Shown piece by piece: positions 1 through 8,942 of a stretch of DNA of 64,000 nucleotides. This DNA comes from DASSKP01 sp035695045. Lineage in GTDB: Bacteria; Actinomycetota; Actinomycetes; JAFAQI01. The notes below the pieces were generated by a model, which saw only the letters and a list, made by a program, of their open reading frames with translations, did not search any database and was not told where the DNA came from. The stretch is from the NCBI GenBank assembly GCA_035695045.1, contig DASSEX010000008.1:1-64000 (forward strand), given 5' to 3'. Both the position numbers and the translations under genes were made by a program. Position 1 is the stretch's first letter. Each line of letters opens with the position of its first letter.

Positions 1-949
1 CGCGCGCGAGCCGGCGCAGCTGCGTGCGGTCTGCATCGCCTTGCGGCGAACCGGGCGCGTAGACCTCATCAAGCATTGCGGGGTCTCCTGTCGCGTAGGC
101 ACGCGCCCTGGCTCGTTCGAGATCTGCCATCACGGACAGCCAAGAGGTCGGAGAAGCAGATGGGCCACCCACGACAGGCGCGGCGGGTGCGGCGAGCACA
201 GTGCCGCTCCCGTCACGGCGGCTCGAGGCAGCACCGATGCCGATCGCCACAGCGACCGAGAGTGCAATCGCGATGACCCCACGACCGTGGCTTCGCCATG
301 GCCGGCGCTGAGCCTCGGCGGCGCGCGCGGCCCTGCGAACGGGCACCGCCGGCGTCGCCCGGAGAAGAACAGCCGCGAGTCCACCGGCGTCCAGCCGACC
401 GTCGGCCGCCGCGTCCAGCGCGGTCGCCAACCGGGACGCAACGCGTGACGAACGATCGAGCGCGGACCTGCCCAGATCGACGAGCGCGAGGAGACCGGCG
501 TCGGCGTCGGGATGCTCGAGGAATCCGACCGGCACCAACAGCGGCCTCCCGTCGTCCGCCAGCCACACCGTCTCCGCCGTGATCGCGGCCGGCGCCAGAC
601 CGCGCGCATGCAGCCCCGCGAGCGTCTCGGCCAGAGGAGCCAGCAGCGTGACGAGCTCCCCTCCGGTCAGCGTGTCGCGCCGCCGGAGAAGCTCGGCCAG
701 GCTCGGTCCTGCCGGCGCAGCGAAGACCGCCGCAACCGAGCCGTCGCCGAGAGCAACGACCTCGACCGCCTCCGCCAGATGCCGTCCCGCGACCGACCCG
801 GCGACCGCGAGCCACTGCCGGGCGGTCGCGAGCTCGGCACCGGCAAGGATCACCACCAGCCGAGGAGCACCGGCGTCGATGGCCCACGAGAGGGTCCACC
901 CCTCCCCGGCCGCGAGATGGCTCCGGATCAGCGGCAGCGCGTCCGACAT
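1..949 (-). CDS. Kinase-like (probable pseudokinase) membrane protein, 3' end outside window
   Basis: An open frame of about 316 codons runs leftwards from ATG at 949 and leaves the window without a stop. It reads as a real protein: an N-terminal region resembling a bacterial Ser/Thr kinase fold, with LAPLAETLAGLHARGLAPAA at the place where kinases carry the H-R-D catalytic loop, but here His-Ala-Arg-Gly is followed by Leu-Ala-Pro and no catalytic Asp or DFG is visible. One membrane helix (GVIAIALSVAVAIGIGAASS) follows near residue 235, then an extracellular Ser/Pro linker and a helical segment containing YATGDPAMLDEVYAPGS. The kinase relationship is inference; it is divergent from lipB and shares its upstream region. 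Confidence 0.75.
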   Translation of the reverse strand, partial: MSDALPLIRSHLAAGEGWTLSWAIDAGAPRLVVILAGAELATARQWLAVAGSVAGRHLAEAVEVVALGDGSVAAVFAAPAGPSLAELLRRRDTLTGGELVTLLAPLAETLAGLHARGLAPAAITAETVWLADDGRPLLVPVGFLEHPDADAGLLALVDLGRSALDRSSRVASRLATALDAAADGRLDAGGLAAVLLRATPAVPVRRAARAAEAQRRPWRSHGRGVIAIALSVAVAIGIGAASSRRDGSGTVLAAPAAPVVGGPSASPTSWLSVMADLERARARAYATGDPAMLDEVYAPGSPQGDADRTQLRRLAR

Positions 950-1032
950 GCCCGGGATGACACCACCGACCGGCGAGCAGCGCCTCCGGTCATCCACAGG
1001 CGCTGGGCGAGCGACGGACGTACCCTCGAGAG

Positions 1033-1677
1033 GTGAACCTCGTGCGCGCCGGGCGCCTCCCGTACCTGGAGGCCTGGGACACCCAGCGGCAGTTGCACGC
1101 CGCGCGGGTCGCCGACGAGATCGACGACACGGTTCTGCTCCTGGAGCACGACCCGGTCTACACCGCCGGCAGGCGCACCGAGGCCTGGGAGCGGCCCACC
1201 GACCCGGCCACGGCCGTTGTCGACGTCGACCGCGGCGGCCGGATCACCTGGCACGGGCCCGGTCAGCTCACCGGCTACCCGATCGTCCGGCTGCCTGATC
1301 CGGTCGACGTCGTCGCACATGTACGACGCCTCGAAGAGGTGCTCATCGCGGTGTGCGCCCACCTCGGTGTCGCCACGACACGCGTCGACGGTCGCAGCGG
1401 CGTCTGGGTCACCGCGGACGAGCGCGGACCGGATCGCAAGGTCGCGGCGATCGGCGTGCGGGTCGCGCGTGGCGTGACGATGCACGGCTTTGCGCTCAAC
1501 TGCGACTGCGACCTGGCCGCGTTCCACGCGATCGTGCCGTGCGGCATCACCGACGCCGGGGTCACGAGCCTGTCCCTGGAGAGCAGCCGACGGATCACCG
1601 TCACCGACGTCCTGCCGATCGTCGAGCGAGAGCTCGACCGCGTCCTCGGCGGCGTACCTGCGGCGGTCGCGCCATGA
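1033..1677 (+). CDS. lipB: Lipoyl(octanoyl) transferase LipB
   Basis: LipB moves the octanoyl group from acyl carrier protein to lipoyl domains of 2-oxoacid dehydrogenases and the glycine cleavage H protein in the cytoplasm. The 214-residue length is normal. Visible family features are RGGRITWHGPGQLTGYPI (residues 67-84), the substrate-binding lysine at K136 in RKVAAIGVR, and the acyl-thioester cysteine at C170 in VPCGI. The start is GTG at 1033. The stop overlaps the lipA start (ATGA, 1674-1677), so the two are translationally coupled. Confidence 0.97.
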   Translation: MNLVRAGRLPYLEAWDTQRQLHAARVADEIDDTVLLLEHDPVYTAGRRTEAWERPTDPATAVVDVDRGGRITWHGPGQLTGYPIVRLPDPVDVVAHVRRLEEVLIAVCAHLGVATTRVDGRSGVWVTADERGPDRKVAAIGVRVARGVTMHGFALNCDCDLAAFHAIVPCGITDAGVTSLSLESSRRITVTDVLPIVERELDRVLGGVPAAVAP

Positions 1678-2606
1678 CCGCCGTCGAGCCCGGCGACCGC
1701 CGCATGCTCCGGCTCGAGGTGCGCAACTCCGCGACGCCGATCGAGAAGAAGCCGCCGTGGATCAAGACCCGGCTGCGCACCGGTCCTGAGTACACAGCCC
1801 TCAAGAACCTGGTCACGGGCGAAGGCCTGCACACCGTGTGTGAGGAGGCCGGTTGCCCGAACATCTTCGAGTGCTGGGAAGACCGCGAAGCGACGTTCCT
1901 CATCGGCGGCGGCGCCTGCACCAGGCGCTGTGACTTCTGCCAGATCGACACCGGCAAGCCCGACCCGCTCGACCGCGACGAACCGCGTCGCGTCGCGGAG
2001 TCGATCCAGAAGATGGGGTTGCGCTACGCGACGGTCACGGGAGTGACGCGCGACGACCTCGACGATGAAGGCGCCTGGCTCTACGCCGAGACCGTCCGGC
2101 AGATCCACTCCCTCAACCCGGACACCGGCGTCGAGCTGCTGACCCCCGACTTCTCCGGGCGTCCTGAGCTCTTGCAGCAGATCTTCGACGCGGCGCCCGA
2201 GGTCTTCGCGCACAACGTCGAGACAGTGCCGCGCATCTTCAAACGCATCCGCCCGGCCTTCCGCTACGACCGCTCACTCGAGGTCATCGCCGCCGGACGC
2301 GCCGCCGGGTTGGTGACGAAGTCCAACCTCATCCTCGGCATGGGCGAGACCCGCGAAGAGGTCAGCCAGGCGCTGCACGACCTGCACGACGCCGGTTGCG
2401 ACCTCGTCACCATCACCCAGTACCTCCGTCCATCGCCGCGGCACCATCCCGTCGAACGCTGGGTGGATCCGCAGGAGTTCGACGAGCTCGCTGTCGAGGC
2501 ACGGGACATCGGCTTCCTCGGGGTCATGAGCGGTCCGCTCGTCCGGTCGTCCTATCGAGCCGGACGCCTCTACGCAGAGGCCGTCGCGGCTCGCCGAATC
2601 GGCTGA
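1674..2606 (+). CDS. lipA: Lipoyl synthase LipA
   Basis: Radical SAM enzyme that inserts two sulfur atoms into protein-bound octanoyl groups made by LipB. The auxiliary [4Fe-4S] cluster cysteines are C56, C61 and C67 (CEEAGCPNIFEC) and the radical SAM cluster cysteines are C82, C86 and C89 (CTRRCDFC). The C-terminal RSSYRAG supplies the conserved serine ligand of the auxiliary cluster. The 310-residue length is typical. I chose ATG 1674 because it overlaps the lipB stop by four bases; the frame is open further upstream, but that stretch is antisense/offset sequence within lipB. Confidence 0.98.
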   Translation: MTAVEPGDRRMLRLEVRNSATPIEKKPPWIKTRLRTGPEYTALKNLVTGEGLHTVCEEAGCPNIFECWEDREATFLIGGGACTRRCDFCQIDTGKPDPLDRDEPRRVAESIQKMGLRYATVTGVTRDDLDDEGAWLYAETVRQIHSLNPDTGVELLTPDFSGRPELLQQIFDAAPEVFAHNVETVPRIFKRIRPAFRYDRSLEVIAAGRAAGLVTKSNLILGMGETREEVSQALHDLHDAGCDLVTITQYLRPSPRHHPVERWVDPQEFDELAVEARDIGFLGVMSGPLVRSSYRAGRLYAEAVAARRIG

Positions 2607-2734
2607 GTCCCTGCGATTCCGTCCCGGGGCGGTCGCGTCCCCCGGTCGGACGACTGATGGCGGTCGACAAGCCGCCGAGCGATGTTCACGGCCGCTTAAC
2701 GAAACCGTCATGACGGCACGAGACCGTTTGTGAC

Positions 2735-2935
2735 ATGGAGCAGACGGTTCTCGGCATCACACGCTGGGTCGCTCTCACGCTGTGGCGCGACGGCGGGCAG
2801 CGAGGCGCCCGACGCAACGCATGGAAGGCAATGGTCGACGACAGCCAGCGCTCGCGGGAGCGCGCAGAGGTCGAGGCGGCGCTACGCGTCATGGCCGACC
2901 GGCCAGCCACAGCGGCGGCCGCCACCCAGGGGTAG
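2735..2935 (+). CDS. Small basic hypothetical protein
   Basis: A 66-codon frame starting MEQTVLGITRWVALTLWRDG lies between lipA and the DUF4191 gene, on the same strand. The first third is hydrophobic/aromatic and the rest is a charged helix with RERAEVEAALRVMAD. In Streptomyces a small conserved gene occupies the corresponding place between lipA and the DUF4191 gene, which supports it (from memory, not checked). No strong ribosome binding site is visible and no function can be assigned. A competing frame at 2730-2948 looks non-coding. Confidence 0.55.
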   Translation: MEQTVLGITRWVALTLWRDGGQRGARRNAWKAMVDDSQRSRERAEVEAALRVMADRPATAAAATQG

Positions 2936-2958
2936 GCCGCACCCGTAAACTCGCGGCC

Positions 2959-3660
2959 ATGGCCCGAGCCCCGAAGGAGCAGTCCGGCACGTCCGACGTG
3001 CCGAGCGGTCGCGTCGCACAGATGCGCGCCGTCTGGTCGATGACGCGCCAGGCCGACCCCAAGCTGCCGCTTCGCGTGCTCGTGCCTGCGGCGGTCGTGC
3101 TCGTCGTGCTCATCGTCGTCGGCATCCTGATCGGCCACCCGGTCTATCTGACGATCGTCGCCATCTTCGCCGCGGTTCTCACCGGCACGACGATCTTCGG
3201 CCGGCGGGCCACGTCGTCCATGTTCGCGCAGGTGGAGGGCCAGCCCGGAGCGGCTGCAAGCGTGCTGCAGACGGTGCGTGGCGACTGGCGGGTCACTCCG
3301 GCCGTCGCGTTCAACCGCAACATGGACCTTGTCCACCGCGTGGTGGGTCGCCCGGGCGTCGTACTCGTCGGGGAGGGCAACTCCCCCGCACAGATCCGTC
3401 AGCTCATGACCGACCAGAAACGCCGGGTCGGCCGGGTCGCGCCGGAGACTCCCGTCTACGAGGTCATCGTCGGCGACGGCGAAGGGCAGGTGCCGCTGCG
3501 CAAGCTGCAGCAGCACCTCATGAAGCTGCCGCGCAACGTCGGCGGCAAGGAGATCAGCGGGCTGGAGAACCGGATGCGCGCCCTCGGTGGCACCAACATG
3601 CCGATGCCGAAGGGCCCGATGCCGAAGACGGGCCGCATCCCCCGCGGCAAGATGCGCTGA
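2959..3660 (+). CDS. DUF4191 family membrane protein
   Basis: Conserved actinobacterial membrane protein of unknown function, found next to lipA in many genomes of the class. The 233 residues begin with a cytoplasmic segment (VAQMRAVWSMTRQADPKLP), then two adjacent helices (residues about 38-75: VLVPAAVVLVVLIVVGILIG and YLTIVAIFAAVLTGTTIFG), then a soluble domain with RGDWRVTPAVAFNRNMDLVH and a basic Gly/Pro/Met-rich tail. The start is ATG 2959; the open frame extends upstream without support. It converges with the RDD gene, leaving eight bases between stops. Confidence 0.92.
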   Translation: MARAPKEQSGTSDVPSGRVAQMRAVWSMTRQADPKLPLRVLVPAAVVLVVLIVVGILIGHPVYLTIVAIFAAVLTGTTIFGRRATSSMFAQVEGQPGAAASVLQTVRGDWRVTPAVAFNRNMDLVHRVVGRPGVVLVGEGNSPAQIRQLMTDQKRRVGRVAPETPVYEVIVGDGEGQVPLRKLQQHLMKLPRNVGGKEISGLENRMRALGGTNMPMPKGPMPKTGRIPRGKMR

Positions 3661-3668
3661 CCTCTCGG

Positions 3669-4052
3669 TCACCGGGTGCGGACGGTCACCGTCCCGGCCG
3701 CACGGTCGTGCATCGCCCGGCCGCTGCTGTCAGTGATCAGGGCAGGTACGACGGCCGCGAGCAGCAACGTTCGCACCGCGACCCAGCGCAACCGCGGCTT
3801 CGACGCGTCGGCAGCTGACATCACCGCAAGTCCCGCGACTCGCATGCCCGGCGTCTGGCCGGCGACGGTCACGAAGACCAGCTCGATCGCGAGAAACGCG
3901 CCGTAGACCACCAGGTTGTACGTCGAGCCCGGCGGCGGGCCGGTCGAGACGATCGCGATGACGATCGCGATGACCGAGTCGACGACGAACGCCGCGAGTC
4001 GCACACCGACTCCGGCGACTGCGCCCGGGCCGGTCTCGGGACGAGCGGTCAT
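3669..4052 (-). CDS. RDD family membrane protein
   Basis: Short (127 residues) RDD-family integral membrane protein. The family name-giving region is VGVRLAAFVVDSVIAIVIAI with the conserved Arg and Asp near residues 18 and 25; further helices are YGAFLAIELVFVTVAGQTPG and VRTLLLAAVVPALI, and TPGMRVAGL is the usual RDD loop. RDD proteins are membrane proteins of mostly unknown role. The ATG at 4052 overlaps the stop of the phosphatase gene upstream by four bases, so the two are cotranslated. In related actinobacteria this gene lies between the DUF4191 gene and glnA. Confidence 0.92.
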   Translation of the reverse strand: MTARPETGPGAVAGVGVRLAAFVVDSVIAIVIAIVSTGPPPGSTYNLVVYGAFLAIELVFVTVAGQTPGMRVAGLAVMSAADASKPRLRWVAVRTLLLAAVVPALITDSSGRAMHDRAAGTVTVRTR

Positions 4053-7000
4053 ACGCGTAGCTCGAACCAGACGGTCTTGCCGGCGCCGTCGGAGACCGAT
4101 CCCCACCCGGACGACAGGTGCTCGACGAGGAAGAGACCGCGTCCACCCTCGGCGCCGCTGTCGCTGTCGCGGGGTCGGACTTCGGCGGCCGGCGCCTTGT
4201 CGGTGACCGCGACCCGCACCTGTGTCGGTGACTGTCGGGTCAGGACCAGCCGCATCCCGGTGCCTGCGTGCCGGACACCATTGGTGACGAGCTCGCTCAC
4301 GAGCAACGTCGCGGCGTCCTCCAGCTCGCTCAGGTGCCAACGGTGCAGCACGTCCGACACGACCGCGCGCGCTCGCGACGGCGACGACGTGTCGGCCGGC
4401 AGCTCGAGCATCACGACATGGTCGCCGTCGGCGACCGGGACGTGGTCAGTGGTTGCCGAGGTGGCGACGAGAGCGAGCAACGCCGTGTCGTCGTCGTACT
4501 TGCGGGTGCCACCGAGCGGACGCAGCGCCGAAAGCGCCGCGTCGCACGCGTCCATGGCGCCCTCGGCGCCGGTCATGGCTGCGAGCAGCTGCGCCATGCC
4601 GTCCTGGACCGACAGATCCGGGCCCTCGACGAGACCGTCGGTGAAACCGAGGAGCAGCGACCCGGGCGGCAGCGCGACCTCGGTCTCGGAGTAGTCCTGC
4701 GCGCCCACGCCGAGCGGAAGGCCGGGGTCGAGCTCGAGGAACTCGGGTGGTCGGCCCGGACGCCGGACGAGCGGCGGCATGTGGCCGGCGCACGACACCA
4801 CTGCGATTCCCCGCTGCGGATCCCACTCGCCGTAGAGAGCGGTGACGAGCATGCCCTCCTCGAGCGTGCCGACGAGCAGGTCGAGGCGCGACAACAGTGC
4901 GGCCGGCGGGTGCCCTTCGAGGCTGTAGCTGCGCACGGCGGCACGAAGCTGGCCCATCACGGCGGCGGCGCGCAGGCCGCGGCCCATGACGTCGCCGACC
5001 ACCAGGCCGATCCGGCCGCTGGGCAGCGGGATGACGTCGTAGAAGTCGCCGCCGACGTCGACTCCTTCGGTGCCCGGGAGGTAGCGCACCGCAACCTCCG
5101 CGCCCGGCACCTGCGGCAGCGACGACGGCAGCAGCGACCGCTGCAGCGTGTGCGCGATCTCCGTCTGCTGCCGCAGCAGCAGCGCTCCGTCGGTCGCGAG
5201 GGCGAGCCGAGCAGCGACCTCCTCGAGCTGCTCGACGTCGGCATCACTCAGCGGCGCGCGGCCGCCTTCAGTGGTCATCACGACGAAGACGCCGAGCTCG
5301 CGGCCGCCGGCGATGAGAGGAAGCACGACCCGCGACGTCATGCGCATGCTGGCGACGTACTCGCCGATCTCACCCGTCGGGCCGTGCAGCTGCACGACGG
5401 GCGCGCCGGTGGCGAGCACATCGTCGTAGAAGGCGTACGCCGCCGGCGGGGTGTTCTCGGCGAGCTCTCGCATGCGCTCGTCGGCATCCGGGTCGACGTG
5501 CCGCGACGCGGCGAGCGCGTAGCCGCCACCCGCTTGGCGCAGGAAGACGCCCGCACCGTCGGCCATCCGGCCCACGACCAGCTGACACAGCTGCGAGCAG
5601 GTCAGCCGCACGTCGATCGGCGCGGAGAAGATGCGGCCGGCCTCCGCGAGCAGCTCGAGCCAGCGACGGTGGTTCGTGTCGGTCGCGAGCAGCCGCGCTC
5701 GGTCGAGTGCATGCGCGCACTGGTCCGCGATCGCCATGAGGAAGTCCAGGTAGGTCGGCGAGTCGGCGGCATCGGGTCGCAGCGACAACGCGAGTGCGCC
5801 GATGTCGCGCTCGGCGGTCGCCAGCGGCAGGCAGACCCACGTCTGCGCAAAGTTGTTGTCGGCGAGCGAGGGATAGAGCTCGTCGCGCTCGGCCTGGGTG
5901 TGCATGACGATCGGCCGGCGCTGCAGCAGCGCATCGGCGGCGGGAAGGCCGGGACGATAGGGGAACTCTGCGAACTGCCGGCTGAGCGCTTCGCTGAGAC
6001 CCTGGTAGCGGACACCGCGCATCGTCTCGCCGGACTCGTCCAGGACGCACAACGCGACCTGGTTCGAACCGACCGTCGCGCTCGTCTCGTCCAGCACGAC
6101 CTCGACGATGGCATCGGTGTCGCGCGCGTCAGCGAGGCGTGCGGTCAGCCGCTGGAGTGCGGTGAGACGCCGCGCCGTCTCGCGTGCGTCGATGAGGTTG
6201 CGCTGCTGAGTCTCGACGACGAGCGCTCGATGCATCGCCGCTGCGCACTGCGCGACCGCAGCGTCGATGAAGGCCAGGCCTTCCTCATCGAGCTCCATCG
6301 CGCTTTCGAAGCCGAGGCCGATGACGCCGATCGTGCGACCGTGTACGACGAGTGGTGCCGTGAGGAACGCGCTGCCGACGGACGCCCGCCCGGCGAGATG
6401 CGGGTAACGGGCATCGCGCTCGGCGGTCGACCGCAGGACGACGCGCTCCCCCGAGCGAGCAGCATCGGTGGCCGGGGCCGAGCGGTCGAGGCCCATCCGC
6501 CGCCAGCGCGCTTCGACCTCCGGTGGATATCCGACGACGCCGCGCAGGACGAGCACACGTCCGTCGTCGTCGAGCGCCCACACGCCCCCCGCGACCGCGC
6601 CGAGCAAGGACAAGCCGCGGTCGACGACGGTGGTGATCACGCCTTCAACGCTGAGCTCCGTGAGCAGTTCCTGGCTCATCGCCTGGAGCCGGCGCAACCG
6701 TTCGGTGGCGCTCTGCGCGTGCGCGTGCGCCTCTTGCTGGGCGGAGAGCAGCAGGCCGTTGTCGATCGCCCACGCCGCTCGTTCGGAGGCGGCGGTCAGC
6801 AGCTCGATGTCGTCGTCACCGAACACGCGCTCGCTGCGGCTGCCGACGACCGTGACGCCGATCAGTCGGCCGTCGATGAGGACGGGTACGCCGACAAGAG
6901 CCCGGATTCCCTCGGCGGCCCAGGGGACCCCCTGGTCACCCAGCTCGCTCGTGTCGGAGCTCGCGCCCGGCGAGCACGTGGCGGCGATCGTCCCCGCGAA

Positions 7001-7264
7001 GCCCCGGCCGACCGGCTCGCCGACAGCGGTCGCCAGAGTGGACGACACGCCGAGAGCGGCCTCGACGTCGAGCGATCCGTCACGCTCGAGCAGGACGACG
7101 ACGACGTCGGCCTGCATGAGGTCGCGCAGGCGCGAGAGGAGCAGGTCGAGCACCCGGTCGGGGTGGGCCAGCCTCGCGTCGGCAGCCGGCGCCTCGACGG
7201 CGCCGGCCTCGGGCGCGCCGTCGGCGGCCCCGTCGGGGGCCGCGGCCTCCGGGATCTGGGTCAC
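4049..7264 (-). CDS. Multi-GAF sensor with SpoIIE-type phosphatase and anti-sigma-kinase-like ATPase
   Basis: Soluble 1,071-residue regulator. Four GAF-like sensory domains occupy roughly residues 30-185, 195-355, 365-530 and 535-690. A PP2C/SpoIIE phosphatase follows (about 700-905) with the metal-binding motifs VGGDFYDVI, VGDVMGRGL and FTDGLVEG. The C-terminus (about 950-1071) is an RsbW-type ATPase with SELVTNGVRHA as N-box and GGRGLFLVEHL as G-box. Such proteins control sigma factors by partner switching: the phosphatase dephosphorylates an anti-anti-sigma factor that the kinase-like domain phosphorylates or sequesters. No cognate sigma or STAS gene is in the window. Start is GTG 7264, with GGAG just upstream; it is divergent from glnA. 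Confidence 0.93.
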   Translation of the reverse strand: MTQIPEAAAPDGAADGAPEAGAVEAPAADARLAHPDRVLDLLLSRLRDLMQADVVVVLLERDGSLDVEAALGVSSTLATAVGEPVGRGFAGTIAATCSPGASSDTSELGDQGVPWAAEGIRALVGVPVLIDGRLIGVTVVGSRSERVFGDDDIELLTAASERAAWAIDNGLLLSAQQEAHAHAQSATERLRRLQAMSQELLTELSVEGVITTVVDRGLSLLGAVAGGVWALDDDGRVLVLRGVVGYPPEVEARWRRMGLDRSAPATDAARSGERVVLRSTAERDARYPHLAGRASVGSAFLTAPLVVHGRTIGVIGLGFESAMELDEEGLAFIDAAVAQCAAAMHRALVVETQQRNLIDARETARRLTALQRLTARLADARDTDAIVEVVLDETSATVGSNQVALCVLDESGETMRGVRYQGLSEALSRQFAEFPYRPGLPAADALLQRRPIVMHTQAERDELYPSLADNNFAQTWVCLPLATAERDIGALALSLRPDAADSPTYLDFLMAIADQCAHALDRARLLATDTNHRRWLELLAEAGRIFSAPIDVRLTCSQLCQLVVGRMADGAGVFLRQAGGGYALAASRHVDPDADERMRELAENTPPAAYAFYDDVLATGAPVVQLHGPTGEIGEYVASMRMTSRVVLPLIAGGRELGVFVVMTTEGGRAPLSDADVEQLEEVAARLALATDGALLLRQQTEIAHTLQRSLLPSSLPQVPGAEVAVRYLPGTEGVDVGGDFYDVIPLPSGRIGLVVGDVMGRGLRAAAVMGQLRAAVRSYSLEGHPPAALLSRLDLLVGTLEEGMLVTALYGEWDPQRGIAVVSCAGHMPPLVRRPGRPPEFLELDPGLPLGVGAQDYSETEVALPPGSLLLGFTDGLVEGPDLSVQDGMAQLLAAMTGAEGAMDACDAALSALRPLGGTRKYDDDTALLALVATSATTDHVPVADGDHVVMLELPADTSSPSRARAVVSDVLHRWHLSELEDAATLLVSELVTNGVRHAGTGMRLVLTRQSPTQVRVAVTDKAPAAEVRPRDSDSGAEGGRGLFLVEHLSSGWGSVSDGAGKTVWFELRV

Positions 7265-7345
7265 CGTCTCCGCTTCAGGGCAGGGCCGCTACGCGGCCGA
7301 TCCGGCTCATCGTACGGCGACCCATGATCATCCGCCTCGGGTGCC

Positions 7346-7383
7346 GTAACGCCGCGGAAACACGGCAGTAACCGCTGATCAAC
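7346..7383 (+). promoter_or_regulatory. GlnR operator upstream of glnA
   Basis: Three consecutive half-sites GTAAC (7346-7350), GAAAC (7357-7361) and GTAAC (7368-7372), each separated by exactly six bases, match the actinobacterial GlnR pattern gTnAC-n6-GaAAC repeated. A fourth, weaker half-site TCAAC (7379-7383) keeps the spacing. GlnR activates or represses nitrogen genes in Streptomyces and mycobacteria, and glnA is a classic target. The site is about 130-165 bases before the glnA start, leaving room for promoter and leader. It could also influence the divergent phosphatase gene. No glnR gene is in the window. Confidence 0.85.
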
Positions 7384-7511
7384 CGCAAATTCCTACCGTC
7401 CCCTACAGGCGAGCCGCCCGGTTCGCTACGTTGCCAGTAGTCGGCCGCTTCCTCTCCCTGGCCGGCGGGTAGACGGCAGCGCGCCCAGCGCTCGAGGAGG
7501 CAGCACCCCGC

Positions 7512-8936
7512 ATGTTCAGCAACGCTGACGAGGTCCTCTCGTACATCAAGAAGAACGATGTGCAGTTCATCGACGTTCGGTTCTGTGACCTACCGGGCGT
7601 GATGCAGCACTTCACCTTCCCGGCGTCCAACTTCGGCGAGTCCGTCTTCAGCGACGGGCTCATGTTCGACGGCTCGTCGATCCGCGGCTTCCAGCAGATC
7701 CACGAGTCGGACATGCTGCTGCTGCCGGACCCGACGACGGCATACATGGATCCGTTCCGTCAGCACCCCACGCTGATCATGAACTTCTTCATCCACGACC
7801 CCCTCACCGGCGAGGCCTACACCCGCGACCCGCGCAACATCGCGCGCAAGGCCGAGGACTACCTCAAGGGATCGGGCATCGCCGACACGACCTACTTCGG
7901 GCCCGAGGCGGAGTTCTACATCTTCGACTCGATCCGCTACGACCAGAACCAGCACTCGGCCTACCACTACATCGACTCGGTCGAGGCTGCGTGGAACACC
8001 GGTCGTGAAGAGCCGGGCGGCAACAAGGGCTACAAGCCGGCGTACAAGGGTGGCTACTTCCCCGTCCCGCCGGTCGACCACTTCACCGACCTCCGGTCGG
8101 AGATGGTGCGGGTGCTGCTCGAGATCGGCATCGACGTCGAGATGCAGCACCACGAGGTGGGCACCGCCGGCCAGGCCGAGATCGACTTCCGGTTCGGCAC
8201 GCTGCTGAAGACCGCCGACAACCTGATGAACTTCAAGTACGTCATCAAGAACGTCGCGCGGATCAACGGCCGCACCGTGACGTTCATGCCGAAGCCGATC
8301 TGGGGTGACAACGGCTCGGGCATGCACTGCCACCAGTCGCTGTGGAAGGACGGCGCGCCGCTGTTCTACGACGAGATCGGCTACGCCGGCCTGTCGGACC
8401 TCGCGCGCTACTACATCGGTGGCCTGCTGAAGCATGCGCCGTCGCTGCTGGCGTTCACCAACCCGACGACCAACTCCTACCGTCGGCTCGTGCCGGGCTA
8501 CGAAGCGCCGGTCAACCTCGTCTACTCGCAGCGCAACCGCTCCGCCTGCTGCCGGATCCCGATCACGGGCTCGAACCCGAAGGCGAAGCGGCTCGAGTTC
8601 CGCGTGCCGGACCCGTCGTGCAACCCCTACCTCGCGTTCGCGGCGATGCTGATGGCCGGCCTCGACGGCATCCGCAACAAGATCGAGCCGCCGGAGCCGG
8701 TCGACAAGGACCTCTACGAGCTGCCGCCGGACGAGCTCGCCGCGGTCGCGCAGGTGCCGGGCTCGCTGGAGGCGGTGCTCGACGAGCTCGAGGCCGACCA
8801 CGACTACCTGCTCGAGGGTGGCGTCTTCACGCCGGACGCGATCGAGACGTGGATCGACTACAAGCGCGAGCACGAGGTCGACGCGATCCGGCTGCGTCCG
8901 CACCCCCACGAGTTCGCGATGTATTACGACATCTAG
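7512..8936 (+). CDS. glnA: Type I glutamine synthetase
   Basis: Main ammonium-assimilating enzyme: glutamate + NH3 + ATP to glutamine. The 474-residue length and sequence are of the GSI-beta class. Visible motifs include MFDGSSIRGFQQIHESDM, GPEAEFYIFDSI (metal ligands), NGSGMHCHQSLW, the ATP loop KPIWGDNGSGMH, NRSACCRIP and the adenylylation loop KDLYELPPDE, with the target Tyr at residue 402. This makes it a substrate for GlnE at 32106-35045. An AGGAGG Shine-Dalgarno ends at 7500, eleven bases before ATG 7512. The upstream GlnR box implies nitrogen control. Confidence 0.98.
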   Translation: MFSNADEVLSYIKKNDVQFIDVRFCDLPGVMQHFTFPASNFGESVFSDGLMFDGSSIRGFQQIHESDMLLLPDPTTAYMDPFRQHPTLIMNFFIHDPLTGEAYTRDPRNIARKAEDYLKGSGIADTTYFGPEAEFYIFDSIRYDQNQHSAYHYIDSVEAAWNTGREEPGGNKGYKPAYKGGYFPVPPVDHFTDLRSEMVRVLLEIGIDVEMQHHEVGTAGQAEIDFRFGTLLKTADNLMNFKYVIKNVARINGRTVTFMPKPIWGDNGSGMHCHQSLWKDGAPLFYDEIGYAGLSDLARYYIGGLLKHAPSLLAFTNPTTNSYRRLVPGYEAPVNLVYSQRNRSACCRIPITGSNPKAKRLEFRVPDPSCNPYLAFAAMLMAGLDGIRNKIEPPEPVDKDLYELPPDELAAVAQVPGSLEAVLDELEADHDYLLEGGVFTPDAIETWIDYKREHEVDAIRLRPHPHEFAMYYDI

Positions 8937-8942
8937 AACCGC

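Noticed and set aside
4268..7327. A 1,019-codon rightward open frame
   Set aside because: It is antisense to the GAF/SpoIIE gene, rich in Arg, His, Asp and Gln, has no domains, and arises because high-GC coding sequence rarely has stops on the opposite strand.
7590..8909. A 439-codon leftward open frame
   Set aside because: It is antisense to glnA, which has full family support.
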